From an uncultured bacterium (GTDB taxonomy: Bacteria > Bacillota > Clostridia > Oscillospirales > Oscillospiraceae), in the NCBI GenBank assembly GCA_947364395.1, contig CANASS010000002.1, positions 1 through 64,000 on the forward strand: 64,000 nucleotides of DNA, written 5' to 3'. Position numbers and translations under genes: made by a program. This document shows positions 24,874 through 32,500 of this stretch, one piece after another (the first letter of the stretch is position 1; each line of letters begins with the position of its first letter). Under the pieces are notes generated by a model. The model was not told the origin of the DNA. It did not search any database and was given only the letters and a program-made list of their open reading frames with translations.

Positions 24874-25020
24874 ATGGGACAGACCGACAGCCAATTCAAG
24901 GCGTTCATTCGTTTTATCCTGGACGATATCAAGGAGCTCCAGACCGAGACGGATGAGGCGAAGAGGGCCTCGAAGATGGAGAAGATCGTCGAAAATCTGC
25001 AAAAGACTTTAGAGGACTAA
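24874..25020 (+). CDS. Conserved small helical protein, 48 residues
   Basis: Short frame behind a perfect AAAGGAGG site, encoding MGQTDSQFKAFIRFILDDIK and ending KIVENLQKTLED. It is predicted to be two amphipathic helices joined near ETDEAKRA, with no membrane segment. It is the last gene of the divIVA transcript (18-base gap) and is followed at once by a terminator. I know similar small proteins only as hypothetical in Clostridia. The strong ribosome site and position make it a likely real gene. Confidence 0.75.
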   Translation: MGQTDSQFKAFIRFILDDIKELQTETDEAKRASKMEKIVENLQKTLED

Positions 25021-25028
25021 GTATAGAG

Positions 25029-25059
25029 CCGGAGTTGAGAAGCCTCAACTCCGGTTTTT
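25029..25059 (+). terminator. Terminator of the division cluster
   Basis: CCGGAGTTGAG (25029-25039) pairs with CTCAACTCCGG (25044-25054), four-base loop, then TTTTT. Confidence 0.9.
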
Positions 25060-25128
25060 CGTATTCCATCCTTCACGGTTTGCACCTCCTTTCGCATATC
25101 AATCATTGTAGCATAAAAACAAGCAGTT

Positions 25129-25150
25129 GTCTACGATAATAGACTATAAT
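25129..25150 (+). promoter_or_regulatory. Candidate operator and -10 for the XRE gene
   Basis: Inverted repeat GTCTA-CGATAA-TAGAC (25129-25144) immediately precedes TATAAT (25145-25150), 48 bases before the regulator start. This is a natural site for autoregulation. No good -35 is visible. Confidence 0.4.
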
Positions 25151-25197
25151 TCTTGATTTCTCCCATACACTACAAAGGGCATGGGAGAGGTGATGAC

Positions 25198-25437
25198 GTG
25201 CAATTTGATAATATAGCGATAGGATGCGCAATCCGCAAATTGAGAAACGCAAAGGGCTTATCCCAGGATGTCTTGAGCGGCCTTGCCGGAATTGCACGCA
25301 CACACTTAACAATGATTGAAAACGGGAGAAAACAGGCAAATTTTGAAACCATATGGCGAATTGCTTTGGCTCTTAACATGCGCCCCAGCGAATTGGTCGG
25401 AAAAATTGAGCAGGAAATTGAGGAAAGATCAGAATAA
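25198..25437 (+). CDS. XRE-family transcriptional regulator
   Basis: Small single-domain DNA-binding protein of about 79 residues. The HTH_3 motif is clear: IGCAIRKLRNAKGLSQDVLS, then GIARTHLTMIENGRKQANFE, with the recognition helix around RTHLTMIENGR. The GTG at 25198 follows GGGAGAGGTGA; an in-frame ATG at 25153 has no ribosome site. The gene and its upstream region are clearly richer in A+T than the neighbours, suggesting acquisition. No partner gene is adjacent. Confidence 0.8.
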   Translation: MQFDNIAIGCAIRKLRNAKGLSQDVLSGLAGIARTHLTMIENGRKQANFETIWRIALALNMRPSELVGKIEQEIEERSE

Positions 25438-25442
25438 ACAAA

Positions 25443-25474
25443 AGCGCCCCTCCCAGCTGGGAAGGGCGCTTTTT
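25443..25474. terminator. Bidirectional terminator, XRE gene and gap
   Basis: AGCGCCC...TCCC (25443-25454) pairs with GGGA...GGGCGCT (25459-25470). T runs lie on one side and A runs on the other, serving both convergent genes. Confidence 0.85.
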
Positions 25475-25494
25475 CATAACGGTTTTGACCGCAA

Positions 25495-26505
25495 TTACTT
25501 GTGGTCCACGGAGTACATGTGCTTGATGAGCTCCAGCACCTTGTTAGAGTAGCCCATCTCGTTGTCGTACCAGGACACCACCTTCACGAAGGTGTCGGTC
25601 AGAGCGATGCCGGCCTTGGCGTCGAAGATGGAGGTGCGGGGATCGCCCAGGAAGTCGCTGGACACCACGTCCTCGTCGGTGTAGCCCAGGATGCCCTTCA
25701 GCTCACCCTCAGAGGCCTTCTTCATGGCGGCGCAGATCTCCTCGTACTTGGCGGGCTTGGCCAGATTGACGGTCAGGTCAACCACGGACACGTCCAGAGT
25801 GGGAACGCGCATGGACATGCCGGTCAGCTTGCCGTTCAGGGCGGGGATCACCTTGCCCACGGCCTTGGCGGCGCCGGTGGAGGAGGGAATGATGTTGCCG
25901 GAAGCGGCGCGGCCGCCGCGCCAATCCTTCATGGAGGGGCCGTCAACGGTCTTCTGGGTAGCGGTGGTGGAGTGCACGGTGGTCATCAGGCCGTCGGTGA
26001 TGCCGAAGTTATCGTTCAGCACCTTGGCGATGGGGGCCAGGCAGTTGGTGGTGCAGGAGGCGTTGGACACAAACTTCATGTCGGGGGTGTAGGCGTCCAG
26101 GTTGACGCCGCACACGAACATGGGAGTGCTGTCCTTGGAGGGGGCGGACATGACCACCTTCTTGGCGCCGGCGTCAATGTGGGCCTGGGCCTTCTCCTGG
26201 GTCAGGAACAGGCCGGTGGACTCCACCACGTACTCAGCCTCCAGCTTGCCCCAGGGGATGTTCTTGGGGTCGCGCTCGGCGAAGATGGGGATGGACTTGC
26301 CGTTGACCACGATGGCGTTCTCAGTGGCGGAAACCTCGCCGTTGAACTGGCCGTGCATGGTGTCATACTTCAGCATATAGGCCAGGTAGTCGGCGGGGCA
26401 CAGGTCGTTGATGCCCACGATCTCGATCTCGGGATGGTTCACGCTGGCGCGGAAGACCATGCGGCCGATGCGGCCAAAACCGTTAATACCTACTTTGATG
26501 CTCAT
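25495..26505 (-). CDS. gap: Glyceraldehyde-3-phosphate dehydrogenase
   Basis: Glycolytic enzyme converting glyceraldehyde 3-phosphate to 1,3-bisphosphoglycerate with NAD. The 336-residue protein has the NAD motif GINGFGRIGR at residues 6-15, the catalytic Cys151 in SNASCTTNCLAP, and the C-terminal SWYDNEMGYSNKV. GIND near residue 32 favours NAD over NADP. The start at 26505 follows AAGGAG with an eight-base gap. Codon use is visibly more biased (GCC, GGC, AAG, few rare codons) than in its neighbours, as expected for a highly expressed gene. It is monocistronic; a -10 TATAAT lies at 26561..26556, with no good -35. Confidence 0.97.
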   Translation of the reverse strand: MSIKVGINGFGRIGRMVFRASVNHPEIEIVGINDLCPADYLAYMLKYDTMHGQFNGEVSATENAIVVNGKSIPIFAERDPKNIPWGKLEAEYVVESTGLFLTQEKAQAHIDAGAKKVVMSAPSKDSTPMFVCGVNLDAYTPDMKFVSNASCTTNCLAPIAKVLNDNFGITDGLMTTVHSTTATQKTVDGPSMKDWRGGRAASGNIIPSSTGAAKAVGKVIPALNGKLTGMSMRVPTLDVSVVDLTVNLAKPAKYEEICAAMKKASEGELKGILGYTDEDVVSSDFLGDPRTSIFDAKAGIALTDTFVKVVSWYDNEMGYSNKVLELIKHMYSVDHK

Positions 26506-26747
26506 TGGTATCACTCCTTAATATAATTATGGTGGTGATTGGGTCTCGCGGTCTTATTATACTCTAACGGCACGCCAAAGGGAAGAGCTATTGTGAAAAT
26601 TTTTTCAAACTTTTTTCCAACAGCTTTGTCAAAATGGCAAGTACCGGGTAATTTCATCCGCCTTTTCCCATAAATCGGGAATTTCCACCGCCTTGACAGG
26701 GCTGGTATAATTGAGTCGGTGAATTTTGAGAGAGGGGAGAGCTCCCT

Positions 26748-28001
26748 ATGACAGAAAAACTCAAGGCGCGGCTGAACGCCATCCTGCCCACCCTCCGGAC
26801 CTTGTGCCAGTGGCTGCTGCTGGCGGGGGCGGCGGGGACGGCCTGCGGTCTGGCGGGGGCGGCCTTTACCTGGTGCGTGGCCCAGGCCACGGCCCTGCGG
26901 GGGACCCACCCCTGGCTGCTGTACTGTATGCCTCTGGCGGGCCTGGTCATCGTCTGGGCCTACCGGGCCGCCGGAATGGAAAACGACAGCGGCACCAACC
27001 AGATCATTGCCAGCGTCCGGGGCGGGGAACGCCCTCCGGCGCGGCTGGCCCCGCTGATCTTTCTGGGGTCGGTGCTCACCCACCTCACCGGCGGCAGCGC
27101 CGGGCGGGAGGGGGCCGCGTTACAGATCGGCGGCAGCATTTCCGCCTGGATCGGGCGGCTGCTCCGGCTGGGGGACCGAAACACCAACACCATCATTCAG
27201 TGTGGCATGGCGGGGCTGTTCTCCGCCCTGTTTGGCACCCCCCTCACCGCCACCGTGTTCGCCATGGAGGTGGTGAACGTGGGTCATTTCCGCTACGCCG
27301 CCCTGTTTCCCTGCCTGCTGTCCGCCCTCGTCGCCAACTCCATCCCCCGGGCGCTGGGCCTGCCCGCCGAGGCGTACCACCTGGGGGGCCTGCCCCAGAT
27401 GGGGCCCGCCTCCCTGCTCCAGTGCGGCGGTCTGGCTGTTCTTGCGGCGCTGGTGTCCATCGCCTTCTGCGTGCTGATGCACGAATCTGGCCATCTCTAT
27501 AAAAAATACATCCCCAACCAGTACCTGCGGGCGCTGGCGGGGGCGGCGCTGGTCATTGTTCTCACCCTGGCGGAGGGCAGCGGCGACTACAACGGCGCGG
27601 GCGGACACATCATTGAGCTGGCGGTAGAGGGACAGGTCCATGTCCCCTGGGCCTTTTTGTGGAAGATGCTGTTCACCGCCCTCACCCTGGGGGCGGGCTT
27701 CCGGGGCGGGGAGATCGTCCCAACCCTATTCATCGGCTCCACTTTCGGCTGTGCTGCGGGGCCGCTTTTCGGACTGGACCCGGCCTTTGGGGCGGCCATT
27801 TCCATGATCGCCCTGTTCTGCGGAGTGGTAAACTGCCCCCTGGCCTCCATCTTCCTGGCCATCGAGCTGTTCGGCGGGGACGGACTGCTGTTCTTCGCCC
27901 TGGCCTGCGCCCTCAGCTTCCTGGTCAGCGGGCGGTATTCGCTGTACAGCAGTCAAAAAATCGTGTACTCCAAGCTGGAGGCGCGGCTCAACGAACAATG
28001 A
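26748..28001 (+). CDS. ClC-family chloride channel/transporter
   Basis: Integral membrane anion channel or Cl-/H+ antiporter of 417 residues with about ten membrane helices. The second ClC signature is present (GGSAGREGAALQIG, with the gating Glu of GREG), and the third is recognisable (GFRGGEIVPTLFIG for GxFxP). The first, normally GSGIP, is replaced by DSGTNQII, as in the small voltage-gated-channel-like bacterial branch. No C-terminal CBS domains. It starts behind GAGAGGGGAG. Its stop codon touches repeat element B. Confidence 0.85.
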   Translation: MTEKLKARLNAILPTLRTLCQWLLLAGAAGTACGLAGAAFTWCVAQATALRGTHPWLLYCMPLAGLVIVWAYRAAGMENDSGTNQIIASVRGGERPPARLAPLIFLGSVLTHLTGGSAGREGAALQIGGSISAWIGRLLRLGDRNTNTIIQCGMAGLFSALFGTPLTATVFAMEVVNVGHFRYAALFPCLLSALVANSIPRALGLPAEAYHLGGLPQMGPASLLQCGGLAVLAALVSIAFCVLMHESGHLYKKYIPNQYLRALAGAALVIVLTLAEGSGDYNGAGGHIIELAVEGQVHVPWAFLWKMLFTALTLGAGFRGGEIVPTLFIGSTFGCAAGPLFGLDPAFGAAISMIALFCGVVNCPLASIFLAIELFGGDGLLFFALACALSFLVSGRYSLYSSQKIVYSKLEARLNEQ

Positions 28002-28087
28002 AAGGGCCTTCCTTTTTTCTTTGAAAAGAAAAAAGGAAGCGAAAAAAGAAACTTTTACGGCCCTGTCCATTCGGACAGGGCCACATA

Positions 28088-28315
28088 TCAGTGTTTTGCG
28101 GCAGGGTATGGCTTCTTTACATCTGTGCGCCCCAAAAGATAATCTATGCTTGTTCCATAATAGTCGGCCAGTTTGATTAAAACATCTGTGGGAATGTCCC
28201 GTTTTCCAAGTTCATACTGTGAATAACAAACTTGTGTGCAGTTCAAATATTTTGCAAGGGCCGCCTGTTTCAAGTCTGAATCTTCCCTCAGATCGCGGAT
28301 TCTTCTATACACCAT
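28088..28315 (-). CDS. XRE-family regulator inside repeat element B
   Basis: A 75-residue single-domain HTH_3 protein: RIRDLREDSDLKQAALAKYL, then CTQVCYSQYELGKRDIPTDV with the recognition helix, then the typical tail YYGTSIDYLLGRTD. The start at 28315 follows GGAAGGAG. Direct/inverted GTATA motifs (GTATACACAAAGTATAG, near 28339-28355) lie in its leader and are candidate autoregulatory sites. Codon use is AT-rich. It is divergent from the small gene at 28484 and both sit between the two arms of the element. Confidence 0.85.
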   Translation of the reverse strand: MVYRRIRDLREDSDLKQAALAKYLNCTQVCYSQYELGKRDIPTDVLIKLADYYGTSIDYLLGRTDVKKPYPAAKH

Positions 28316-28483
28316 TTGTGTACTCCTTCCAAATTGAAAGTATACACAAAGTATAGATAAAACATTTTGCTCTATTGACTTTCAGATCAAAATGATTTAA
28401 ACTTGTTTTGAGGTGGGAATTGCAATCGGATATGGGACGGCACGGAGCAGCTTTTATATGACGCAAGCCGGGAGCAGGAGCTG

Positions 28484-28735
28484 ATGGATATCTTGGGGAT
28501 AGAGAGCATGGACGAGGTCACCATCATACCTTGGCGTTCTCCCGATACGCCGCCGGAGAACGCCCGTTATGTCCTGCTCAAATTCTATGACCCTGTCATG
28601 AATGAGGTTGCGTTTGACTTTTTTGCCTATGAAAACGGCGTTTACTCTCACCACACCTTGGACGGCGAATGGATCACTTATCCCCACCACCTGATTCTGG
28701 GCTGGGCCTATCCCATCAGCATGCCAAAAGGATAA
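28484..28735 (+). CDS. Small protein, probably 5'-truncated, inside repeat element B
   Basis: Eighty-three codons from the ATG at 28484 (MDILGIESMDEVTIIPWRSP). The same frame stays open upstream to 28412 and reads like protein (NRIWDGTEQLLYDASREQEL), with no good start codon, which suggests that the true 5' end has been lost. An AGGAG lies close before 28484, so the short form could still be made. The C-terminal pattern (PENARYVLLKFYDP ... DGEWITYPHHLILGWAYP) resembles DUF551-like phage and mobile-element proteins, a weak resemblance. Function unknown. Confidence 0.5.
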   Translation: MDILGIESMDEVTIIPWRSPDTPPENARYVLLKFYDPVMNEVAFDFFAYENGVYSHHTLDGEWITYPHHLILGWAYPISMPKG

Positions 28736-28820
28736 AAGAGGGCCTGTCCGAATGGACAGGCCCCTAAAAGTTTCTTTTTGCTTACTTTTTCTTTTCAAAG
28801 AAAAAGTAAGGCCCTTGAAC

Positions 28821-30107
28821 TTACCTCTGGTACTCAAACTCCAAATTGTAGAGGCACACGGCGTCCCCGTCCTGGACCCCCAGGTCCTCCAGCTGCTGGT
28901 ACACCCCGGCGTCCCGCAGCTTCCGCTCGAACCAGTTTCGGCTCTCGTAGTCGGAGAAGTTGACGTTGGCCATGAGCTGACGCAGCCAAGGGCCGTCCAC
29001 CAGCCAGACGCCGTCCTCGTCCCTCTGGATGTCCAGGGACTCCGAGGTGTCCACCTCCGCGGGCCGCTCCACGTAGGTGGGCTCGTAGACGATGACCGGG
29101 GGCAGGGTGGACAGCTCCTGGGCGGCGGCAAACATCAGCTCCCGGGTGCCCTGGTGGGTGGCGGCGGACATCTCAAACAGGGGACAGCCCTTGGCCTCCA
29201 CATGGGTGCGCAGTCTGGACAGCAGCTCAGGGTCCTCCATAATGTCCACCTTGTTGGCGGCCACCAGCATCCGCCGGGAGGCCAGCTCGGGAGACCAGCG
29301 CTGGAGCTCCTCACAGATGGCGTCGAAGTCGGCCACCGGGTCCCGGCCCTCGGAGCCGGACACATCCACCACGTGGATGAGCAGGCGGCAGCGGTCCACA
29401 TGGCGGAGGAAGTCATGGCCCAGCCCCGCGCCGTCGGCGGCCCCCTCGATGATACCGGGGATGTCGGCCAGCACGAAAGACGTGTTCTCGTCCACCGCCA
29501 CCACCCCCAGGTTGGGGGAGAGGGTGGTAAAATGGTAGTTGGCAATCTTGGGCTGGGCCCGGGTGACCACGCTCAGGAGGGTGGACTTGCCCACGTTGGG
29601 GAAGCCCACCAGCCCCACGTCAGCCAGCAGCTTCAGTTCCAGCAGCACTTCTCGGTACTGCCCCGGCAGGCCCGCCTTGGCGAACCGGGGAACCTGGCGG
29701 GTGGGGGTGGCGAAATGCTGGTTGCCCCAGCCGCCGTTGCCTCCCTTTGCCAGGACAAAGTCCTCCTGGCCGGACATGTCGCAGATGATCTCTTTCGTCT
29801 CCAAATCCCGGACCACGGTGCCCTTGGGCACCCGGATCACCAGATCGTTCCCATCCTTGCCGGAGCACCGCTTGCCCTGGCCGTCCTTACCGTTCTCGGC
29901 GGTGTACTTGCGCTTGTAGCGAAAATCCATCAGCGTGGACATATGGGGATCTACCCGCAGGATGATATCCCCGCCCCGGCCGCCGTCTCCGCCGTCAGGG
30001 CCGCCGGCGGCCACGTACTTCTCCCGGTGGAAAGCCACCGCCCCGCCGCCGCCCGCGCCCGCCCGGACGGTGATGCGGGCGGTGTCAATAAATTGATTGC
30101 TGGCCAT
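28821..30107 (-). CDS. obg: Ribosome-associated GTPase Obg
   Basis: Essential GTPase in late 50S assembly and stress control. The 428-residue protein has the glycine-rich Obg fold (GAGGGGAVAFHREKYVAAGG, GGNGGWGNQHF), the G domain with GFPNVGKS at 168-175, DIPGIIEGAADGAGLG and NKVD, and the C-terminal OCT domain found in Firmicutes. The start is backed by TAGGAGG. It lies downstream of rplU-prp-rpmA, but a terminator and repeat element C intervene, so its transcription may be partly separate. Confidence 0.97.
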   Translation of the reverse strand: MASNQFIDTARITVRAGAGGGGAVAFHREKYVAAGGPDGGDGGRGGDIILRVDPHMSTLMDFRYKRKYTAENGKDGQGKRCSGKDGNDLVIRVPKGTVVRDLETKEIICDMSGQEDFVLAKGGNGGWGNQHFATPTRQVPRFAKAGLPGQYREVLLELKLLADVGLVGFPNVGKSTLLSVVTRAQPKIANYHFTTLSPNLGVVAVDENTSFVLADIPGIIEGAADGAGLGHDFLRHVDRCRLLIHVVDVSGSEGRDPVADFDAICEELQRWSPELASRRMLVAANKVDIMEDPELLSRLRTHVEAKGCPLFEMSAATHQGTRELMFAAAQELSTLPPVIVYEPTYVERPAEVDTSESLDIQRDEDGVWLVDGPWLRQLMANVNFSDYESRNWFERKLRDAGVYQQLEDLGVQDGDAVCLYNLEFEYQR

Positions 30108-30127
30108 AATGACCTCCTATCGTTTAT

Positions 30128-30328
30128 AAGGTCCTTCTTTTTTTCTTTGAAAAGAAAAAAAGAAGCAAAAAAAGAAACTTTAAACTACTTCTACTGGAAG
30201 AAAGAGAATCTATTCCACCACAAAATAGTATTTCAGGCATCTCCCATATTATGGTGCAATTTTGGCTGGAAATAGTTTAAAAGTTTCTTTTTGATTCTTT
30301 TTCTTTTCAAAGAAAAAGAATATTCCTT
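30128..30328. repeat. Paired-arm palindromic element, copy C
   Basis: Left arm 30128-30183 (AAGGTCCTTCTTTTTTTCTT...) and inverted right arm 30277-30328. Their inner ends TTTAAACTA and TAGTTTAAA also match. The spacer is about 93 bases, AT-rich, without a gene. It lies between the rpmA terminator and the obg start, thus in the obg leader if that is transcribed. Confidence 0.8.
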
Positions 30329-30337
30329 CGTTTCCCG

Positions 30338-30375
30338 CAAAAAAGCCGCAAACGGTCCCCCGTTTGCGGCTCTTT
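30338..30375 (-). terminator. Terminator after rpmA
   Basis: On the minus strand GCCGCAAACGG and CCGTTTGCGGC form an 11-bp stem with a four-base loop, followed by TTTTTT (30370..30345 stem region). Confidence 0.85.
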
Positions 30376-30384
30376 CAGGCAATC

Positions 30385-30669
30385 TTACTGCGCGATCTCC
30401 ACAATGGAAACCTGCTTGCGGTCCTTGCCCAGGCGCTCAAACTTCACCTTGCCGTCCTTGAGGGCAAACAGGGTATCGTCACTGCCCTTGCCCACGTTGA
30501 CGCCGGGGTGGATATGGGTGCCGCGCTGGCGCACCAGGATGTTGCCCGCCAGCACAAACTGGCCGTCGGCCCGCTTCACGCCCAGGCGCTTGGCCTGGGA
30601 GTCACGGCCGTTCTTGGTGGAGCCGCCGCCCTTTTTATGGGCGAAAAACTGGATATTGAGCTTCAGCAT
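30385..30669 (-). CDS. rpmA: 50S ribosomal protein L27 with Prp-cleaved extension
   Basis: L27, 94 residues, near the peptidyl-transferase centre. It begins MLKLNIQFFAHKKGGGSTKN. The MLKLNIQFF part is the Firmicutes-type N-terminal extension that the protease Prp removes before AHKK, leaving the functional mature N-terminus. Prp is encoded by the next gene upstream. The start at 30669 is chosen for this conserved N-terminus and an AAAGGA site, although the gap is long. Third gene of rplU-prp-rpmA. Confidence 0.97.
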   Translation of the reverse strand: MLKLNIQFFAHKKGGGSTKNGRDSQAKRLGVKRADGQFVLAGNILVRQRGTHIHPGVNVGKGSDDTLFALKDGKVKFERLGKDRKQVSIVEIAQ

Positions 30670-30705
30670 AGTCGTTTCCGTCCTTTCTGTCAAAGGTTGA
30701 GGACC

Positions 30706-31056
30706 TCAGTCCTGCTCGTCGTCATCGTCATCCATGAGGACGATGAGATTTTCGGGATATTCCGACCCCATGGCTTGCAGGTAGACCATCATACCCGCCA
30801 GCAGGTTCTGACAGGTATATTCGTTCTCCCCGCTCAGCCCGCCGGGGAGCTTGAGGGAAATGCGGGTGTCCTTTTCCTGGACCTTCACCGGAGCCCCCAG
30901 GCCCAGCACCTCGTTGATGGTGCACTCGGTGAGCCCCACGACGGCGGACACAGCGGCGCAGACGATATCTGATCCCGCCTCGCCGTACCCGCTGTGCCCC
31001 TCCACCAGGAAGCCGTCAATGCGGCCGGACCCGCTGTGGAAGGTAACGGTGGTCAC
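30706..31056 (-). CDS. prp: Ribosomal-processing cysteine protease Prp
   Basis: Cysteine protease that trims the L27 extension, essential in Firmicutes with this system. The 116-residue protein shows the catalytic His in VEGHSGYGEAGSD and the catalytic Cys in DIVCAAVSAVV, both conserved in the family (YsxB/DUF464). The C-terminus is an acidic run (LMDDDDDEQD). It lies between rplU and rpmA, the classic arrangement. Confidence 0.95.
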   Translation of the reverse strand: MTTVTFHSGSGRIDGFLVEGHSGYGEAGSDIVCAAVSAVVGLTECTINEVLGLGAPVKVQEKDTRISLKLPGGLSGENEYTCQNLLAGMMVYLQAMGSEYPENLIVLMDDDDDEQD

Positions 31057-31067
31057 AGCCGGTTCCC

Positions 31068-31379
31068 TCAGGCGTTGACCTTAGTGATCTCCACCTTGGT
31101 GTAGGGCTGGCGATGGCCCTGACGGCGGCGGTAGTTCTTCTTGGGCTTGTACTTGAACACCAGCACCTTCTTGCCCTTGCCGTTCTTCACCACATTGGCG
31201 GTGACGGAAGCGCCGTCCACTGCGGGAGCTCCGAATTTGGCGTTATCGCCGTCCAGTACGGCCAGCACCTTGTCAAAGGTGACGGTGTCGCCGGCTTCCA
31301 CGTTCAGCTTCTCGATGTAGAGGGTATCGCCCTCAGCCACCTTGTACTGCTTGCCGCCGGTCTCGATGATCGCGTGCAT
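31068..31379 (-). CDS. rplU: 50S ribosomal protein L21
   Basis: L21, 103 residues, binds 23S rRNA. N-terminus MHAIIETGGKQYKVAEGDTL and C-terminus KPKKNYRRRQGHRQPYTKVE match the family. First gene of rplU-prp-rpmA, driven by the promoter at 31616..31588 through a leader of about 200 bases that contains a GC-rich repeat. In Firmicutes the L21 leader is a known site of autoregulation; here the leader sequence belongs to a repeat family. Confidence 0.97.
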   Translation of the reverse strand: MHAIIETGGKQYKVAEGDTLYIEKLNVEAGDTVTFDKVLAVLDGDNAKFGAPAVDGASVTANVVKNGKGKKVLVFKYKPKKNYRRRQGHRQPYTKVEITKVNA

Positions 31380-31424
31380 ATCTGCACTCCTTTCCTTTAT
31401 TACGGGCTCGCTGTCGGGGGCGGG

Positions 31425-31565
31425 GGATAAGTCCCCACTTGTTATCGCGCCGAGACGCTCACTTGCTTTTGCTCCGCCTGGGCCCGGTCTGCGGGCGCTG
31501 TGCGCCCCGGCCGCCGGCCTCGCTTTGCTCCAAGCTCGTTCGCTGTCCGCTTCTTCGCGTTTCTA
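31425..31565 (-). repeat. GC-rich leader repeat in the rplU 5' leader (copy 3)
   Basis: On the minus strand it reads GCGGACAGCGAACGAGCTTG, then GCGCCCGCAGACCGGGCC, then GGAGCAAAAGCAAGTGAGCG and TCTCGGC, in the same order as the copy before hfq. It fills most of the transcribed rplU leader (31380 to about 31581). It could act as an RNA structure or simply be a tolerated repeat. Confidence 0.55.
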
Positions 31566-31587
31566 CCCATTCAAAGCGGCTATAGTA

Positions 31588-31616
31588 GTATATCAGCCAA
31601 TTTGTACACTGTCAAG
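31588..31616 (-). promoter_or_regulatory. Promoter of rplU-prp-rpmA
   Basis: Minus-strand TTGACA (31616..31611), 17-base spacer, TATACT (31593..31588). Confidence 0.9.
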
Positions 31617-31651
31617 GGGTGAGTGAATAATATTTCCCCTATTATCCCTGA

Positions 31652-31681
31652 TTGACAAAGCCCATAGGCAGGTAGTAAAAT
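31652..31681 (+). promoter_or_regulatory. Promoter of the 31.8-kb lipoprotein gene
   Basis: TTGACA (31652-31657), 18-base spacer, TAAAAT (31676-31681), about 110 bases before the start codon. Confidence 0.7.
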
Positions 31682-31790
31682 AGCTCTGACACACCCGGCA
31701 CAATGTACCGCAAGTGCGCGGCTTTCGCGGATCATGGCGGATACGGATGACCGGCCTGTCAAGAACTATTTCTGAAAAGAGGATCGGGAA

Positions 31791-32444
31791 ATGATGAAAA
31801 ACAAAAAAGTAAGAAAAAGCCTGTCCCTTCTGGCCTGCCTCAGCATGATGTGCGCTCTGCTGCTGATGTGCTCCGGCTGCGGCGGCGGGGACAAAAAGGC
31901 CCTCGTGGGCACCTGGGAATCCAGCCTGAACCTGACCGACATGGTCAACGAGCAGATGGAGGCCGGTATGGGCAGCGATCAGGAGCTCATGCAGTACTTC
32001 ACCATCAAGGACTTTTCCATTAAGCTGGCTCTGACCTTCAACGAGGACGATACATACAAGCTGGCTGTGGACGAGGCCGCAATGGGCCAGAGCCTGGACA
32101 ACATCCTTGCGGACTTCAAGGAGGGCGCCACCCGTTACTTTGAGGATCTGATCGCCGAGAGCGGCCAGGAGATGACCGTGGATGAGGCGCTGTCCGCCAT
32201 GGGCCTCACCATGGACGATTTCATGGACCAGCTGTTCAGCAAGGAGGACATGATGTCCTCCCTGGGCGAGATGGAGAGCAGCGGCACCTTCCAGGCCAAG
32301 GGCGGAATGATCTACATGACCGACGGCGACGGCACAGGCGTGGAGCCCTATGAGCTGGAGGGCTCCACCCTGACCCTCACCGGCGAGGGTGTGGACGACG
32401 GCGAGCTGGTGGGCCTGTATCCCATGACCTTCACCAAGAAGTAA
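31791..32444 (+). CDS. Predicted lipoprotein of unknown function
   Basis: A 217-residue exported protein. The signal peptide has a basic start (MMKNKKVRK), a hydrophobic core and a lipobox-like LMCSGC giving a lipidated Cys near residue 30. The mature part starts with GGGDKKALVGTWESSLNLTD, typical of small secreted proteins with a lipocalin/META-like GTW start, followed by an acidic helical middle rich in Met and Asp. I recognise no named family. It is monocistronic with its own promoter and a strong terminator. Confidence 0.75.
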   Translation: MMKNKKVRKSLSLLACLSMMCALLLMCSGCGGGDKKALVGTWESSLNLTDMVNEQMEAGMGSDQELMQYFTIKDFSIKLALTFNEDDTYKLAVDEAAMGQSLDNILADFKEGATRYFEDLIAESGQEMTVDEALSAMGLTMDDFMDQLFSKEDMMSSLGEMESSGTFQAKGGMIYMTDGDGTGVEPYELEGSTLTLTGEGVDDGELVGLYPMTFTKK

Positions 32445-32455
32445 TAACCCTGATA

Positions 32456-32489
32456 AAAAAGGAAGCGCCGCCCGGCGCTTCCTTTTTTA
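32456..32489. terminator. Bidirectional terminator, lipoprotein gene and hemZ
   Basis: AAAAAAGGAAGCGCC and GGCGCTTCCTTTTTT form a perfect 15-bp stem with a four-base loop between convergent genes. Confidence 0.9.
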
Positions 32490-32500
32490 TGTCCGGATGT

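Larger units (their letters stand above)
28002..28816. repeat. Paired-arm palindromic element, copy B, carrying two small genes
   Basis: Left arm 28002-28057 is nearly identical to the left arms of copies A and F. The right arm 28762-28816 is its inverted copy. Unlike the others, each arm is extended inward by a hairpin: GGCCCTGTCCATTCGG... at 28059-28082 and GGCCTGTCCGAATGGACAGG near 28741-28762. Between them lie an XRE gene and a small gene of lower GC. The element starts inside the ClC stop and ends five bases from the obg stop, exactly filling a convergent gap. Confidence 0.8.
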
